A stretch of 64,000 bases of DNA from Amblyornis subalaris (lineage: Eukaryota; Chordata; Aves; Passeriformes; Ptilonorhynchidae), in NCBI GenBank assembly GCA_018881555.1, contig JACAXG010000031.1, positions 6,693,127-6,757,126 of the forward strand, given 5' to 3'. The translations under genes and the position numbers were made by a program. Below the pieces are notes generated by a model. The model searched no databases and had not been told where the DNA came from. It was given only the letters and a program-made list of their open reading frames with translations. Every line of letters starts with the position of its first letter. Position 1 is the first letter of the stretch. Shown one piece after another: positions 13,695 to 25,430 of this stretch.

Positions 13695-15730
13695 CTTTTT
13701 TTTGGTTACCTTTGTGTGGACATGATTTCCATGGAAGAGTAGTCTTGCACTGTCAAAATAAACCACTGCAAAAATTAATCCTCTACCCTCTGCCGATCTG
13801 AAGAAATTCTAGCCGAGTGCTCATCTTCATAGCCTTGTATTTCCAGTTACTTTTAAAATGTACTTTAAAAAATTTTAACAAATCTTAGAGATTAAAAGAT
13901 AAATATACAGAGATGTGTATAATGACAGTTTAAGGCAACAATTTCCCACTATATCACGCCTTCATTCTGCGATGTCAAGAATAATTTGTTAAAATTTTCT
14001 TACTCTGAATGGATTTAGGTCCTGTGAAGTTTGAAGTCTCCTTTTTGCTCCATGTTCAGCTTTTAAAAAAAATTCTACTTGATAATATGAGGAGTCTAAC
14101 TTAGTCTGACAGATCAATGGAAATTTAGTTTTCTAGTCTGTCCTTTTTATGTTCCTTTTCTGCCAATGGAAATACTGCCACATGGAGATTGTCAGTCATC
14201 AAATACCACTAGGATAGGTTTTCTCATGAGTTTTGGCTGTCAGCAGGATGTATGGAGCATAACACAGAACAGTTTCAAATTCCCTCAGTCCACACACTTT
14301 ATTCAACAGGAGAATAGGTCTTGATCCTTCTCCCCTTAGTTTTAAATGTTTTTCCCAATACATGCTAGGTCTTTATAGATTTTCTTTTGGATTTGCTTAC
14401 AACACAAGATCCTAATGTGATCACATGTTCTGTACAGGATTTTCCTGTGTGTGGCCTAAATTTTGATTTAGGAGCTAGTAAGCTGGCACGAGGATATAAG
14501 AATACAGCTGGCAATTAATGCTTAATGTCATCAAAAAGTTTCCTATAACCCCTTTTGCATGGATTTGCAAGAAGAATGACAGACACTAAAGAGTAGATTT
14601 AATTAGATGTCAGCTTTGATAACCTAATTTGTTTAGAGACATATCTGGCAAAAAGTTGGACACTGCACTGCAGGTTCCTGTTTGTATCTGACAATTTACA
14701 TAGGGCTGCCTTCATCTGCTCTCCCTTCCTGATCTGATTTCTGTCTGTGGTCCGCCTTATCCCTGTGGCAGGCATTAGAGCCCAACCAGAGTCCTTAACT
14801 TTTGTTGTCTTCACCTTTCAATTGATTTCAAGGAACCAGACTTCCATGAAAAAGCTACTTGCCCTGGACATCTGCCTCTTGCTAATTGATTTAGTGTAAG
14901 CAGCAACATCCTGATCTGCCTAGATAGATACTGAAAGCATCTGTGGGGCTGCTGGTGGTGGTGACGGGGCCGAAAGGAATTTCAATATGCAAGAGTGAAT
15001 CATTCCCAATCCTGACAAGGCCATCAAATGCAATGAAATTTTATCTTGCTGTGAGTCTGTGGCTACAAAAGTGGGTCGCACTTGAAAAAATACGTATGTG
15101 TACCATATACCTTGTCAGCTAGGACAGAAAATGTCCTGCCTTACTTAGACCTGTTTCAAAACCAACTAGCTTAAATAGCACCTGAGGATATGAACCGTAG
15201 ACCAGAAAAGGTCCATGACCTCTTTTATCCTGCTTGACCAGCAAGTGCTGCCCTGTCTCTGAGTCTGTGCCAATCATACTTTCTCATTTCAGCTTTGCAT
15301 TGTGTTAAATGTTGTTTTAATTAAAAATAAATAGGCAAAATGACTCCTTGGAAGTGGTATCCCAGGAACAGAATTCTTCAGGGTGTTTTGCTAAACTTAG
15401 GCTTGTTTCCATCAATTTTGCTGGCAGACCTGGAGGATAGGTGTCAATTCTGTGATCTCAGTTATGTATGTTAAAGCTAAAGGAATAGTTAAAAGGTTAC
15501 AGCCAAAATTGACCTTAAAGCCGTTTGATGTTCAAATCTTTCATGTGTTGACAGGCCTGCTCAAGTGAAGGTCGCTGCTTCAGCAGGAGTTTTCCACTTC
15601 TCTGTAATGGTCACCTGCCTCTTAAAAATTTCACATTCAAAGTGGAATTTATGGGGCTGTTGACTTTCAGCTTCTGGATAAGTCAAACTGGCCCCCTTAA
15701 TAGTCCATTGATCCATTTCACAACAGTACA

Positions 15731-15960
15731 CATTTTAAGGCTGGAATAGATGGTTAGACTATTATCAGGACAAGTGTTTTGTCCAGTATGTGTACGTTTT
15801 CCCTCATTAGGTATGTGAGGAGTGCTCCTGTCTATAGGTGATTTGTTACTTCTTATTAGGCCTAAATTTTACAATTCTTTGTTCAACCCATTTCACCAAA
15901 TAATATATACCCTCAGATAAACCCGAATACCTTATCTTGTCCTTTCCATTGATAGCCTTT
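15731..15960 (-). repeat. Possible old CR1 3' fragment
   Basis: The start, ACATTTTAAGGCTGGAATAG followed by TTAGACTATTATC, resembles the reverse-complement 3' end of reptile-type CR1, which reads TTTTAAGGCCAGAAGGGACC then ATTAGATCATCTAG. Downstream, CCCATTTCACCAAATAAT weakly echoes the next consensus block. Divergence is high and only the first 45 bases are suggestive, so the right boundary is a guess. Confidence 0.3.
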
Positions 15961-16427
15961 ACAGTATGGAAACAGTTAAGTCCCAGGAATGCTTAATCAT
16001 TCCTTAGCCAAGGAATGGATGGAATGTATTCAAGATGCACTGTTCTGTATGGATCTTATGCTACACCAGAGTATTTCAGAAATGTCCAGCATTTCAACAA
16101 GCATTGAACTGAGCAATGTGACTAATTCCTGACACTCTTGTTTGTTCCCTGCCTCTGCCACCAGTGGGAGAAAAGTGCGGTGACCAGAATTATGTTTCTG
16201 TGGGGTCTGGTGCTGCTTTTCCATAGCGTGCGTGAGCCGCTCTGCCTCTAATTATGTGCTAGGTTTGGTGTGCAGTTATGAGCGTGTTCGTTTTGTCATG
16301 GTGAACCTGTGCCAGCTCCACTGTTTTTTGTTTTTTAAACCCCATTTTGTAGCTTAGTTTTGCCAGCCCACAGTCTTTGTTTTTTTTCTTTCTGAATCCC
16401 TGCAGTTTGTCTCCATCGTTCGCAGGA

Positions 16428-16605
16428 GTCAGCATGGTGTAGAGGTTAGGTAATAAATCTGGGTTCCTGGCTCTGGCTCAGACTTCCCGTGTGATCTTGA
16501 TAAATCATTTACCCTTATTGCCTCAATTATGAAGCAAAAAGAGGTAATATTTACTTACCTCAGAGGCACTGTAAAGTTAAAATGTTTGAAAGCTCTTTCA
16601 CGTAT
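16428..16605 (+). repeat. MIR-type SINE
   Basis: This reads in order like the MIR consensus. An AGCATGGTGTAGAGGTTAGG segment matches the tRNA-derived 5' part (AGCATAGTGGTTAAG). TCTGGGTTCCTGGCTCTGGC matches the CTGGGTTCGAATCCCGGCTC region. GTGTGATCTTGATAAATCA matches the GTGTGACCTTGGGCAAGT core. TGCCTCAATTATGAAG, TACTTACCTCAGAG and AAAGCTCTTTCACG follow in the expected order. MIR is an ancient tRNA-derived SINE mobilised by L2. Copies are abundant in mammals and rare and decayed in birds, so this one is unusually readable. The orientation is plus and nearly the full length is present, with small indels. Confidence 0.75.
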
Positions 16606-17573
16606 TTCTCTGATTGGTTATGTATCTTTTGTCTTTGTGGTGTTTTTGCCTCCATACTGAACTTTGTCTTTGGTGTCTCGTTTCCCCCACTTTTCTCCCT
16701 CAGTGGCCACTACCCATTTTGTACCAGTTATTTTCTCCACAGTGGAGGGTTATAGTCTCTGGCTTGTGATCTGTCACTGTGTGGGTCATCCTGAAACCCT
16801 CATCTTGGAAAGTCTTCTTGAATCTTTTATTATGCTGCAATTCTTTGGTGGTTTTTTATGTCCAAACTTTGCAAAATTGTGGCTTTGTAATGTGTTTCTG
16901 CTTTGTTAGTTTTCAGTTAAGTTCTCATATAAAGGTTCAAAGCCACAGTGCCTTTTCATATATTCTACTTGTGCTTTTTTCTTTCACNTAACCTTTTTAT
17001 ATTGGTTTAAGAAGCATCTCCAGGAAATTGTACTATATTCTCTGTTAGGGAACAGCGAGTTGTTCAGTAGTAATTACCTCCTTACAAATACACCTGTATT
17101 CTTAAAGTAAAACCTCTGAAGTTTTGAGGCAGAGTAGAGGTGCCTGAGCGCCTGAGCTGCTTCAGTACAAGTATTTGTGCAGTTGTATCATCAGTGAACA
17201 CATATTTTATGTTCCACCGTGAGTGCCTGTCACAGGGATTATGTAAAAGACAGATGGAAAAACAATTGTGTGAAGAGAAATATGCTTGCAAGTTGAGTAC
17301 TACTGTTCCTTTTATTTGCACATTTATTTTGCATAATAGATTTTTAAAACAACAAATCCATAAAATTTGGGCTTCTTTTTGTTCAAATTCCTTGGGACAT
17401 GAACTACCATCTTTCAAAGATGTTTTTAAGTAAATCTGGGGCTCTTCTCTGTATTTATTTTTGTAATGATAGAATAAAATATTCCAAATACTTGTAAGTT
17501 TTAAGGAGATTAATCTACACTGCCTTTTAATGAGGGTTATACCTATTTAAAATGCTGTAATGATACCTGTCAG
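16606..17573. other. Gene-free unique DNA
   Basis: I see no gene here. Two overlapping frames of up to about 110 codons at 17082-17433, on opposite strands, match nothing I recognise. No repeat family was recognised. Confidence 0.55.
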
Positions 17574-17635
17574 GATTGCAGGTGAAAACAGTCTTGTCCC
17601 TGGTCACTCAGCAAATGGGATGTACAGCCAGGCTG
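17574..17635 (-). repeat. Likely MIR fragment
   Basis: GATTGCAGGTGAAAACAGTC followed by CCCTGGTCACTCAGCAAATG and GTACAGCCAGGCTG resembles reverse-complement MIR, where CAGATGAGGAAACTGAGG is followed by CCCAAGGTCACACAGC and GCAGAGCCAGG. The blocks are in the right order but spacing between the first and second is shortened, implying a deletion. Recognition is by eye from the remembered consensus. Confidence 0.4.
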
Positions 17636-19452
17636 TTACTGTGAAATAGGCTGTCTGGTTTTTGTTTTTTTTGTCACCTCTCCCCACTGCTAGACAACTT
17701 CAGCCTTCATTTTGTTTTGGTCTGCACTCCGTACTGTCCCTGATAGAACTTAGAAAAATGTTTACTTCAAGTCCAGAGCCTGTCAGGAGTTGCAGGCTTA
17801 ATCAACAGACTCCATGAGAGATTACTAGAAAAGTGATTTAAGCTTTTCTCTCAAGACTTAGACATTTTCTGCAGTCCTTCGACTTCCAGGGCACATGGTA
17901 GAGCCTCTTCTTAATCCCAGTTCTCTCCATCTCTCTGCCTCAGAGGCTGTGGGATTTAGATTGACATACCTTACAATCTCAAAGGGTTTTGAGTCTCATG
18001 GAGCAGACTCAGACCTATGGAGTACAGAAGCATGGTAGGTGCTTTTATTTTTAGCAACAGGTCTGTTCAGAGGTGGTTCATTTTAATGATCCTGTCTCTG
18101 GCTGGAGTTCCTGTTCCTCTGTAGCTCTCCCACAGCGAGGAAGTCTGATAGTTTGGCGTTTGGAAGCTAAATCAATAGCGTACATTCAGGAGGAGAGCGA
18201 TCCGCAAGCATTAGTGGGAGCAGTTCTTGTTCCCATGCCAGTAACTCTTGTGACTTAAACACCGAGTGAGAGACACTTGCTTGAACTAAAGTGTATGTGG
18301 GAGTTCAGTGCTCGTAGTTAGTCCCTCGTCTCTAGTGTTAACTCTAAGGTATTAATTAGAATAATGATTATGCTGTTTAAACAGCACCTGGTTGGGGTTT
18401 TTTTTCCTATTTTGAATTGGCACTTTAAAAGCCAGTGATCAAGTTATTGCTTTATTAATGTAGATTTGGTGAATATACTAACTAATGACTTTGGAATTTG
18501 ATGTGACGTGAATGTTCTATTAATGCAGAGGAAAAATTAGGCTATCATCCCTGTCAAGCAAGAANCAAAGGGATGATAAATGGGGTGAATAGTTATCCTA
18601 GCTCCATACAGCTTCACACAACTTTGAGGTACCACCCTGAAATTTTCAGTTGAAGAGTTATTTTTAGAATGAAAAAAGAATGAAATGAGGCAGCACTTGC
18701 CATGTGTTAGATCCCTGAATGACAATGTAACGGGACTTTCCTGGGCACACAGGACAGGAAAGTCATCTTGTTTCAACTTCANCATCCATCACTGGTGGTT
18801 ACTGCAGTGCAGTGCTGCGAGTGCAAGTTAATGCCACAGTCTTCAGTAAACTTGAGCTTTGTCTTACTATTTTTTCTGTCATTTAAAAGGCAGTAAAGTC
18901 CCCTGCAATGAAATTGCATCTGCCAAGTGTTAGGGAGCAGTTCTGTAGCACCTGCAGCATTATGCTAAGGGCTGGCTTAAGATCTTCTCTCCTTCAGANA
19001 CCATTTAATAGAATGAATACTGCAACCATTTGTTCCGGAGGTATATTCCTCTAAAAGGTTTCTTTATTGACTTTTTTTCTTTCCAGTTGTTCCCTTTCTG
19101 TAATTTCTGTGGAGTTTAATTTTTAGCTCCAGGTATCCTGGTTGAAATCNAGACTATAAAAAATGGAGGTTTAAATTGAGACTTGTCTTTTGAAGTACTG
19201 TAGAATAGTTTTAATATAGTTGCTATAATGTATGTTTTTCTGTTTATACTGTTGGGTAAATGAGACAAAAATGAGAGCTCCTGTCTGAATTTTGGTGTAT
19301 GAAGTCAGACTCCCAGAGCAAATGTCTATGTGATTAAAGTGGTATTGAAGCATTATTAAAAAGCTGTAATTTCAAATATTTTATGCTTTGTTTCACATAC
19401 AGTGCATCTATAGTGAGGACTAGTCACTTAATGTAATTCTGGTGCTTGCACT
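17636..19452. other. Gene-free unique DNA
   Basis: No gene or recognisable repeat. Frames are at most about 80 codons and some contain N codons. Confidence 0.55.
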
Positions 19453-19506
19453 CTACTGAAGTCAAAGAAACTTTTCATTGGTCTCTGTTGGCTTTGGATC
19501 AATCTC
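19453..19506. repeat. Fragment of an old amniote repeat
   Basis: CTACTGAAGTCAAAGAAAC is followed by CATTGGTCTCTGTTGGCTTT and then GGATCAATC. Amniote repeat copies I remember read CCATTGAAGTCAATGG, then GACTCCCATTGACTTCAATG, then GGCTTTGGATCAGG. The final TGGCTTTGGATCA block is the closest match. The palindromic centre is decayed. Family name not known to me with certainty. Confidence 0.45.
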
Positions 19507-22500
19507 TTGGTTTAAAGTATTGATCAAAAGAGAAACCCAATCTGAATGGAAAGTCAAGAGAATTGATACAGCAAATGTGGTGAATTAGCAAAAAGAAAAA
19601 AAACAAACACAAAAAAGCAGCTCCCAGAAGATTGCATCCACAAATGTAATTTGTTCCTTTGATTTGATGAATCTGGTTCCAGGTGCTTATTCTAAAGGCA
19701 TCTAAGTAGTGGCTTTGTCCGTACCTACCCATGCTTGGTTTTATCTTTATTCTTTCTCTAGTAACTCTGCCATTTAATAGATTTTGTTTCCCTAGTATTT
19801 ATTAGATTGCTATGCAGTAAAAAATATGATCAGAGGAGACTTAATTAAGGCCTGCTGCAGCTGTCGAACCTTAGAAGACAATATACTGTAGCAGTGAAGA
19901 TTGTCAAGCACCCCAATAAAAGAGGAAGTGCCCACTGGGAGAACCAACATTGTCACTTAAAATCTGGTAGCCTGGGAGGGAAAATTAGAATGGTTCAAAG
20001 TGTCTGCTATATTCCTGTCTTTCCTAAATCACAGTCCTCAACAATACAAGTGCATGTGTTTAAAAGGAAAGAGGAAAACAGAATGGAGTAGCTTCTTAAA
20101 CAGCTCCCTGAGGTCTGCCGTATCTAAATACTGTGAATGAAAACTGCTGAATGAAATTCATGCAATCTGTTCAAAAGATCATTTGCTGATAATACCTGGG
20201 TTTTTATAGCCTTGGGAGGATTATGCAGCAGAGAAAACAACTCAAAAAANAACATAAATCCAGAAAACATATCGCAGAACTTTGTTGTGCAAGCCTGCTG
20301 CGTTTCAAGTCACGTTGATTCAACAGACCAATGCTTGTAGTCTGGAAACTAAATTTCAACTGAGTAAATAATGTTTTATATATCCCTTAAGATGGTTGAC
20401 ATTTCAACCATCCAGGTTAGTAAAATAAAAGCAAATTTGAAGGACATCTAAAACTGCAATTCGGGTAGAAAGAAGAGTAATGAGTGTATCATTTGTTGCA
20501 GCCCTGCTCACTGGGGACATGGCCAGGTTTTGATCTACAGCCAGAAATACAGAAGAGAAGGATGCATTTTAGGCATGTACTGATGACGGTTAGCCCTCCC
20601 CCTCTCACACAACACGGCCTTTTCCCTGTGTACCTGTTTCCTTTGGCAGATCTACTGTGTCAGGAAAATCTATAACCCTTTTGACAGGGAAGCAGAGTGC
20701 TGCTGAATCGATCACTTTATTAGGCTGCAGATGAGACCCCTTCCTAACACACTGGGGCCAAACAGTCCTTGGCCTGGTCTTCAGGCAGGGAGAAAACTTT
20801 GAAGACTCTCAGTGTGCAGANAAAGCATCTGTAACAGCAGAAGACCATGTGTTTTGGCTTTTCATTAGGGCAACTGTTCCACTGGTAAAATTAAAATNGT
20901 GGGGAAATAGAGTTTGGGGACAGGGAGGAGGAGAGGGAAGAGTTCTGCACCCTTACATACCCTATGGTTTAGTCATGCACACATCACCATCCATATCTTC
21001 AAAATACTGTTTATAGGCTTAAAGTTCAGTCCTGCTCATGGGAAGGGCCAATGTAAGATGCTATTTTACTATATGTATATGCTTTACAAAGTATGACACC
21101 CATCCCTAAAATGTGGGTCCTAGTGTCCTACAGAAACACCCACATTTTGTCTTAATGAAGACACAATCATATTCTCCCAAACAGATAAAATGGAATCTAA
21201 TACAGGTTTATTTCCCTGCCCCTGAGATTAACCTTATTTCCAAAGAAAGAAAGAAAATATGTGACTAACAGTAGACATATAGAAGCAAAAGCACAGTTAG
21301 TCTTTTTCCTGAGAGAACTTGTTCCCGTTATCTTGTGTGTGTGAAAGCGGAGTTTTGTTCCCATTTTGACCCAATCTTGGTGGCTTTCATTTCTGAATAG
21401 TCTGGGGCAAACTTTGGTCCTCAGGTTCTGCTTTCTAAACAAGCACAAATACACAAAATAGAAAGATTAACAGGCATTTTTCTATTCAGAAGTTGAGGTG
21501 AGATCACTTTTCCTTTGAAAAGANTTGTGTTTTTAAAAGCAGTTGTGTGTGTTTGCTGGGTTTTAGATGTTTTGTCATTCCGTCTGATTAATTACATTTC
21601 GGAGTCATAGCCAGAGAAGATATATTGTGTTATTGGTCAGGTATCTTTTAAAAAATTTCTTCCAGTTTGAGTTTGTCTGCCCTCACTGAAAATTCTGGAA
21701 ATCCTAATATATAAAGCTGTGATTTTAGGCAGACCTGGTCAAGAATTTTCCAGTATCATTTTTTTCTCTTCAGTGCTCACCAGTTCCTCAAAAGAGAAAT
21801 ATTTTCAAGAAATGTATTTCATATGCAGCTAGTGGACCTGAATAAGTAACTGAGATGTGTCAATCTGCTGCCTGCTTTTTAAAGTTTAATAACATCTTCA
21901 TTTTCTACCTGTTCATAGTATTGATTGGTGAGTCAGGTGTGTTTGCCTCAGTCTTTGCAGTTAAAATTTCAGTGATCCATAAGCAGGGAAGAATGTATAT
22001 TCACTGAGAAATCGTGGAAAAATTCTTGATAGATAAACCAACTTAAAAATTATTCTTCGTATCAANTTATCTATGCAACAGGAAAAGAGATAGTTTATTC
22101 AAGAATGAGTGTTTGAAGTTTTGATACATGATCAAAGTTATATACTTCTGATTTTTCTGTGCTGTTATTTTATTTTTACTAGAGAATAAAAGTGTCTCTG
22201 AGCATCCCTCATAATATTTTTGGATAGAAGACCAATGAGAATATGTCTAATAAATTAAAAAATAAGTTTCATTCCTGTATTCAAAGGGGAGTTTAATGAG
22301 TTTTTCACATAGTAAACTGTAGTGGGTTTTTTATGAACAGGCCTACCGTGGTTGTGGTGAAGGCTATGTAAATTACACCGATGCATATTTATTCATGTAC
22401 TTCTTGTGGGAATATATTTAGGGGCCTATAAGCATATATCAGAATTTGTTACAGGGAAGGGAACTTATGAGGAAGGCTTATTATCCCAGGAGTGGAATTA

Positions 22501-23785
22501 AGGTGAAATTAACAAGTAATTGAAGTTATCTTTGATCATGATTTTTCATTCCCTTTTTTTCCCTGCTCTAAGGAAGCGAATATTTTTGATGTTCAGTAGA
22601 GCAGTACAATGCAGCACAGAGAGGCATAATGCTAAATTTTCATAATAATGTTTGTAATGCAAATGAGGGACACTTCAAAAACAGGTTGATTAGCATTTCT
22701 TAATAAATTGCCAGTCTCCTCCTTTTTTCTTCATTAATTCTCTCAGCAGATTACATGGCTAGATTTTAGCATTAGTGAATGTGAAGTGTGCGGTGGCTTC
22801 TTGTGATATAATTATTTGGTGGCTCTAAATAGTTTCAGATTGTGCATTTACAGCAGTTCCTCCAGCACTAAAGCACTGCAGTGAATTAATGAGCTGCTTG
22901 TCACCTCTGGGACCTTTCCTTTGAAATCCAGTCTGGCTTCAAGTGAACTCCTACCATTGCAGGCCGGCAGCTGGGAAAAGGTTAGAAAATGAATGAGCTC
23001 CAGGGACATTGCTGAACTTCCACAGGAGCATATATTTATTTTAGTGCTGTTTTTCAGAGATCAAACCTGGGGAAATGCAGAGCTGCTGTGTAGTTCCTCC
23101 CACAGAGCACATCAGCCAGCCAGAGTATTCCCCATCGCGAGGCTCTTGGTGACGTGCTGTGCTCTCCTCTCCTTTGCTTCCCTGGCTCCTGCAAGGGAGG
23201 CCTTGGCAACACAGCTCCTTGAGCAAACAAGTGGCTTCTCCTTCCTGTGTCTCATTCAGGTTTTTTCCTAATTATTTTTGTTGTCTTTTTAATTGCCAAA
23301 GATTCCTCTTGTTCCCTCTTGTCCTTTATTTCATTTTTTAAATAATTTGTTCTCTTTCTTATCTCTCAAATCTTNCTTTTGCTCAGTGTTTTTTCAGTCT
23401 CCTTTTCCTCTGTTGTTTCCCATTGGGAGATCCAACAAGCGACCTCTCCTGCTAGACAGGCACCTGTGAGGAGCTATCTGCTGCCCTTTTTTTGTTCTCA
23501 TTAGAGAGACTTCAGAGAATGAAATGCTCATGGTGCTGCTTTGATTTTAGAAGAGAAACAGGAGTGACATTATATGAGCTTTCAGTTCAGAGCATCAGTT
23601 GGTNAGCATAAGTCCCTGTTCAGTTTTGATTCCAGGTGAGCATTGCTCTGCTGGTCAAATTACTTTTCCTGACTGCACAAGGCAACAACAAACTGAGTTT
23701 TCAGGGACTGTATTAAAATGATATGTGCAACTTGTGATAAGTGTTCAGATTGCACACCTGAAGTTGGAAATTTAAAAGCCGTGGA
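19507..23785. other. Gene-free unique DNA with candidate conserved blocks
   Basis: No gene could be supported. Part of it (about 22600-22870) is an unusually simple-free AT-rich stretch containing a perfect octamer ATGCAAAT at 22657-22664 and several TAAT motifs, which reads like a conserved non-coding element. That is an impression only. Frames are short, at most about 90 codons. Confidence 0.5.
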
Positions 23786-23925
23786 ATAGAATCACAGATT
23801 CATAGAATAGTTTGGGTTGGAAGGTACCTTTAACGGTCATGTAGCTCAGCCTCCTGCAGGGGACAGCTTCAACTAGATCAGGTTGCTCAGAGGTTACAAA
23901 CTGCAACTCCTTAATGACCCTGGAG
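23786..23925 (-). mobile_element. CR1 LINE 3' end, truncated
   Basis: The plus strand begins AATCACAGATTCATAGAATA, the reverse complement of the characteristic CR1 3' terminal 8-bp repeats. It continues GGGTTGGAAGGTACCTTTAA and CTAGATCAGGTTGCTCAGAG, both close to avian CR1. Only about 140 bases remain, typical of severe 5' truncation of this LINE. No target-site duplication is expected for CR1. Divergence is moderate, so it is not a recent insertion. No reverse transcriptase sequence is present. Confidence 0.85.
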
Positions 23926-24739
23926 AAGCTCTGAGTTAGGGATACTTTCATCTGCTCTAATTTTTGTGTCTTAATGCTGTCTTGCTAGTGGTTTCCAGCA
24001 TGGGGCTGGATAGGTGTGATTGCACTGTGTAACTACGTAACATAACTCAGCATTGCTGCTTCTAAGGTTCTACACAGGATTTTTTTTTTCCTCCAAATTT
24101 GAATATAGAAATAATATATAACACTTCCTCTTATTAAGATGGTCCTGGAGTCTCATCTTTGTTAGTAAATCATCTTGACAATCTTCTTTCTTTCGTGTGT
24201 GTTGATTTTGATGAGGTAATTCATCAAAAGTCTGTTGTAAGCCATTTCGTAGGCCTTCTGCCATTTTAGCTGGTTGTGGATTGCCTCTCAGCAGTCAAGC
24301 CAAGGCTGGCAGCTCCGTTCTCTGATTTCCCTCCCGATACTGCAGGGAAGTAATGTGGAATTCTCCTGTCTCAGTAACAAAGTCACTTAAATTTGGCATT
24401 TAGGTTAAACCCATGATTTGCGGTATTGATGATTGCCTAAGCTCTTTGCTGTTGATTTTATGTGGGATCTTAACCATTTTAAAAAGAAATGTGGCTCCAA
24501 GAAGCTGTGTAATTTTACAACACAAAAGTGTATGGCAAGTTACGCTGATGGCTTTTGCTGTCCTGTCCTTTTTAATTGGATTTGAGAGAAAGAGAGATGT
24601 ATTATTTAAAAAATATTGTTGCTAGATGGATTGAATGAAGGAAATTTATTTGTGGAATTACCTTCATTGCAAGAAAAAAGTTGCTTTATTTTTTCCCTTT
24701 TGCTTTAGGATCTGAATTGGAACCACAGCAAAGTGTGGT
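23926..24739. other. Unique DNA between two CR1 fragments
   Basis: No gene is visible. A T run is at 24079-24090. The sequence separates two CR1 fragments in the same orientation. The left fragment keeps the 3' terminal repeats and the right one does not, so they are probably separate insertions, though I cannot prove it. Confidence 0.5.
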
Positions 24740-25430
24740 TTTGAAGGGACTTCTGGAGATCATTTGGTCTGTCATTCTGTTGCAGTACTTAGATTTGACT
24801 ATTCAGGACATGACAAAGCTGAGCATTAATTTTTTCCAGCAAGAAGATTCCACCACATCTTCGAGCAATCTTTTCCGAAGTTCAGTTGTTGTCACTGAAG
24901 ATTTATTTTCCCTATATCCATCTGTACTTTGCCCTGCAGCAACTTGTGCCNATTGCCTATGTTTTGTAAAAATACATCCTGGTGAGAAGAGTACCTCTGC
25001 TTTCTCTATATGTACATTTATTTTAGGTAGTGGAAGTTATAACTAGATCTTCTGAGCCTTTTCTTCTCCAGCCAAGCTCCTTCAACTTTTCTTCATATGA
25101 GAAGTTCTCCAATTCTCTAATCATCCTGGTGGCCCTTCACTGGACCCTATCCAATTTTTCAGTGTCTCTCTTGAAGTGTTGAGGGGACCAAAACTGGACA
25201 CATCATTCCAGGAAAGACATAACATGTTGAATAGAAAATCACAGAAAATCACAGAAATCACATCCCTTGGCCTGCTGTGGTCCAGGAGAGGTTTGTCTTC
25301 ATTGCCTCAAAGGTGCCATGCTGATTCACATCCACCTTGCTGCCTGCCAGGGCCCCCACGAGCTTTACAGCAGAGCTATTTTATAGCCTTGTATGTCCAT
25401 GTTGTACAGCTACAGGTCCCTAACTCAGCT
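24740..25430 (-). mobile_element. CR1 LINE fragment, decayed
   Basis: GAAGGGACTTCTGGAGATCA opens the match, where avian CR1 has GAAGGGACCTCTGGAGGTCA. Later blocks follow consensus order: TTGTGCCNATTGCCTATG; GAGCCTTTTCTTCTCCAGCC; CTTCATATGAGAAGTTCTCC; ATCATCCTGGTGGCCCTTCA; CAAAACTGGACACATCATTC; and GCTGCCTGCCAGGGCCCCCA. It is more diverged than the element at 48036 and has several indels. The region covers CR1 3' untranslated and terminal coding sequence, but no open frame survives. The plus-strand frame at 24681-25046 runs antisense to it and is a by-product. The right boundary is approximate. Confidence 0.8.
25229..25258. repeat. 10-bp tandem duplication inside CR1
   Basis: AAAATCACAG occurs twice in a row, followed by a partial third AAATCAC. 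In CR1 consensus this place has a single GAATCACCTC. This is a local slippage event after insertion. Confidence 0.75.

Larger units (their letters stand above)
6986..15730. other. Gene-free unique DNA
   Basis: I see no gene here. The longest frames (for example 8233-8577 plus and 9746-10111 minus) are about 115-120 codons and have no recognisable domain; the second includes N codons. Contents I can name are small: a 19-bp tandem duplication at 8862, a short inverted repeat at 9491 and an AT dinucleotide run at 13682. The rest is AT-rich unique sequence. Confidence 0.6.

Noticed and set aside
24681..25046. 121-codon plus-strand frame
   Set aside because: It lies antisense over the decayed CR1 fragment and its sequence is explained by CR1 3' untranslated DNA.
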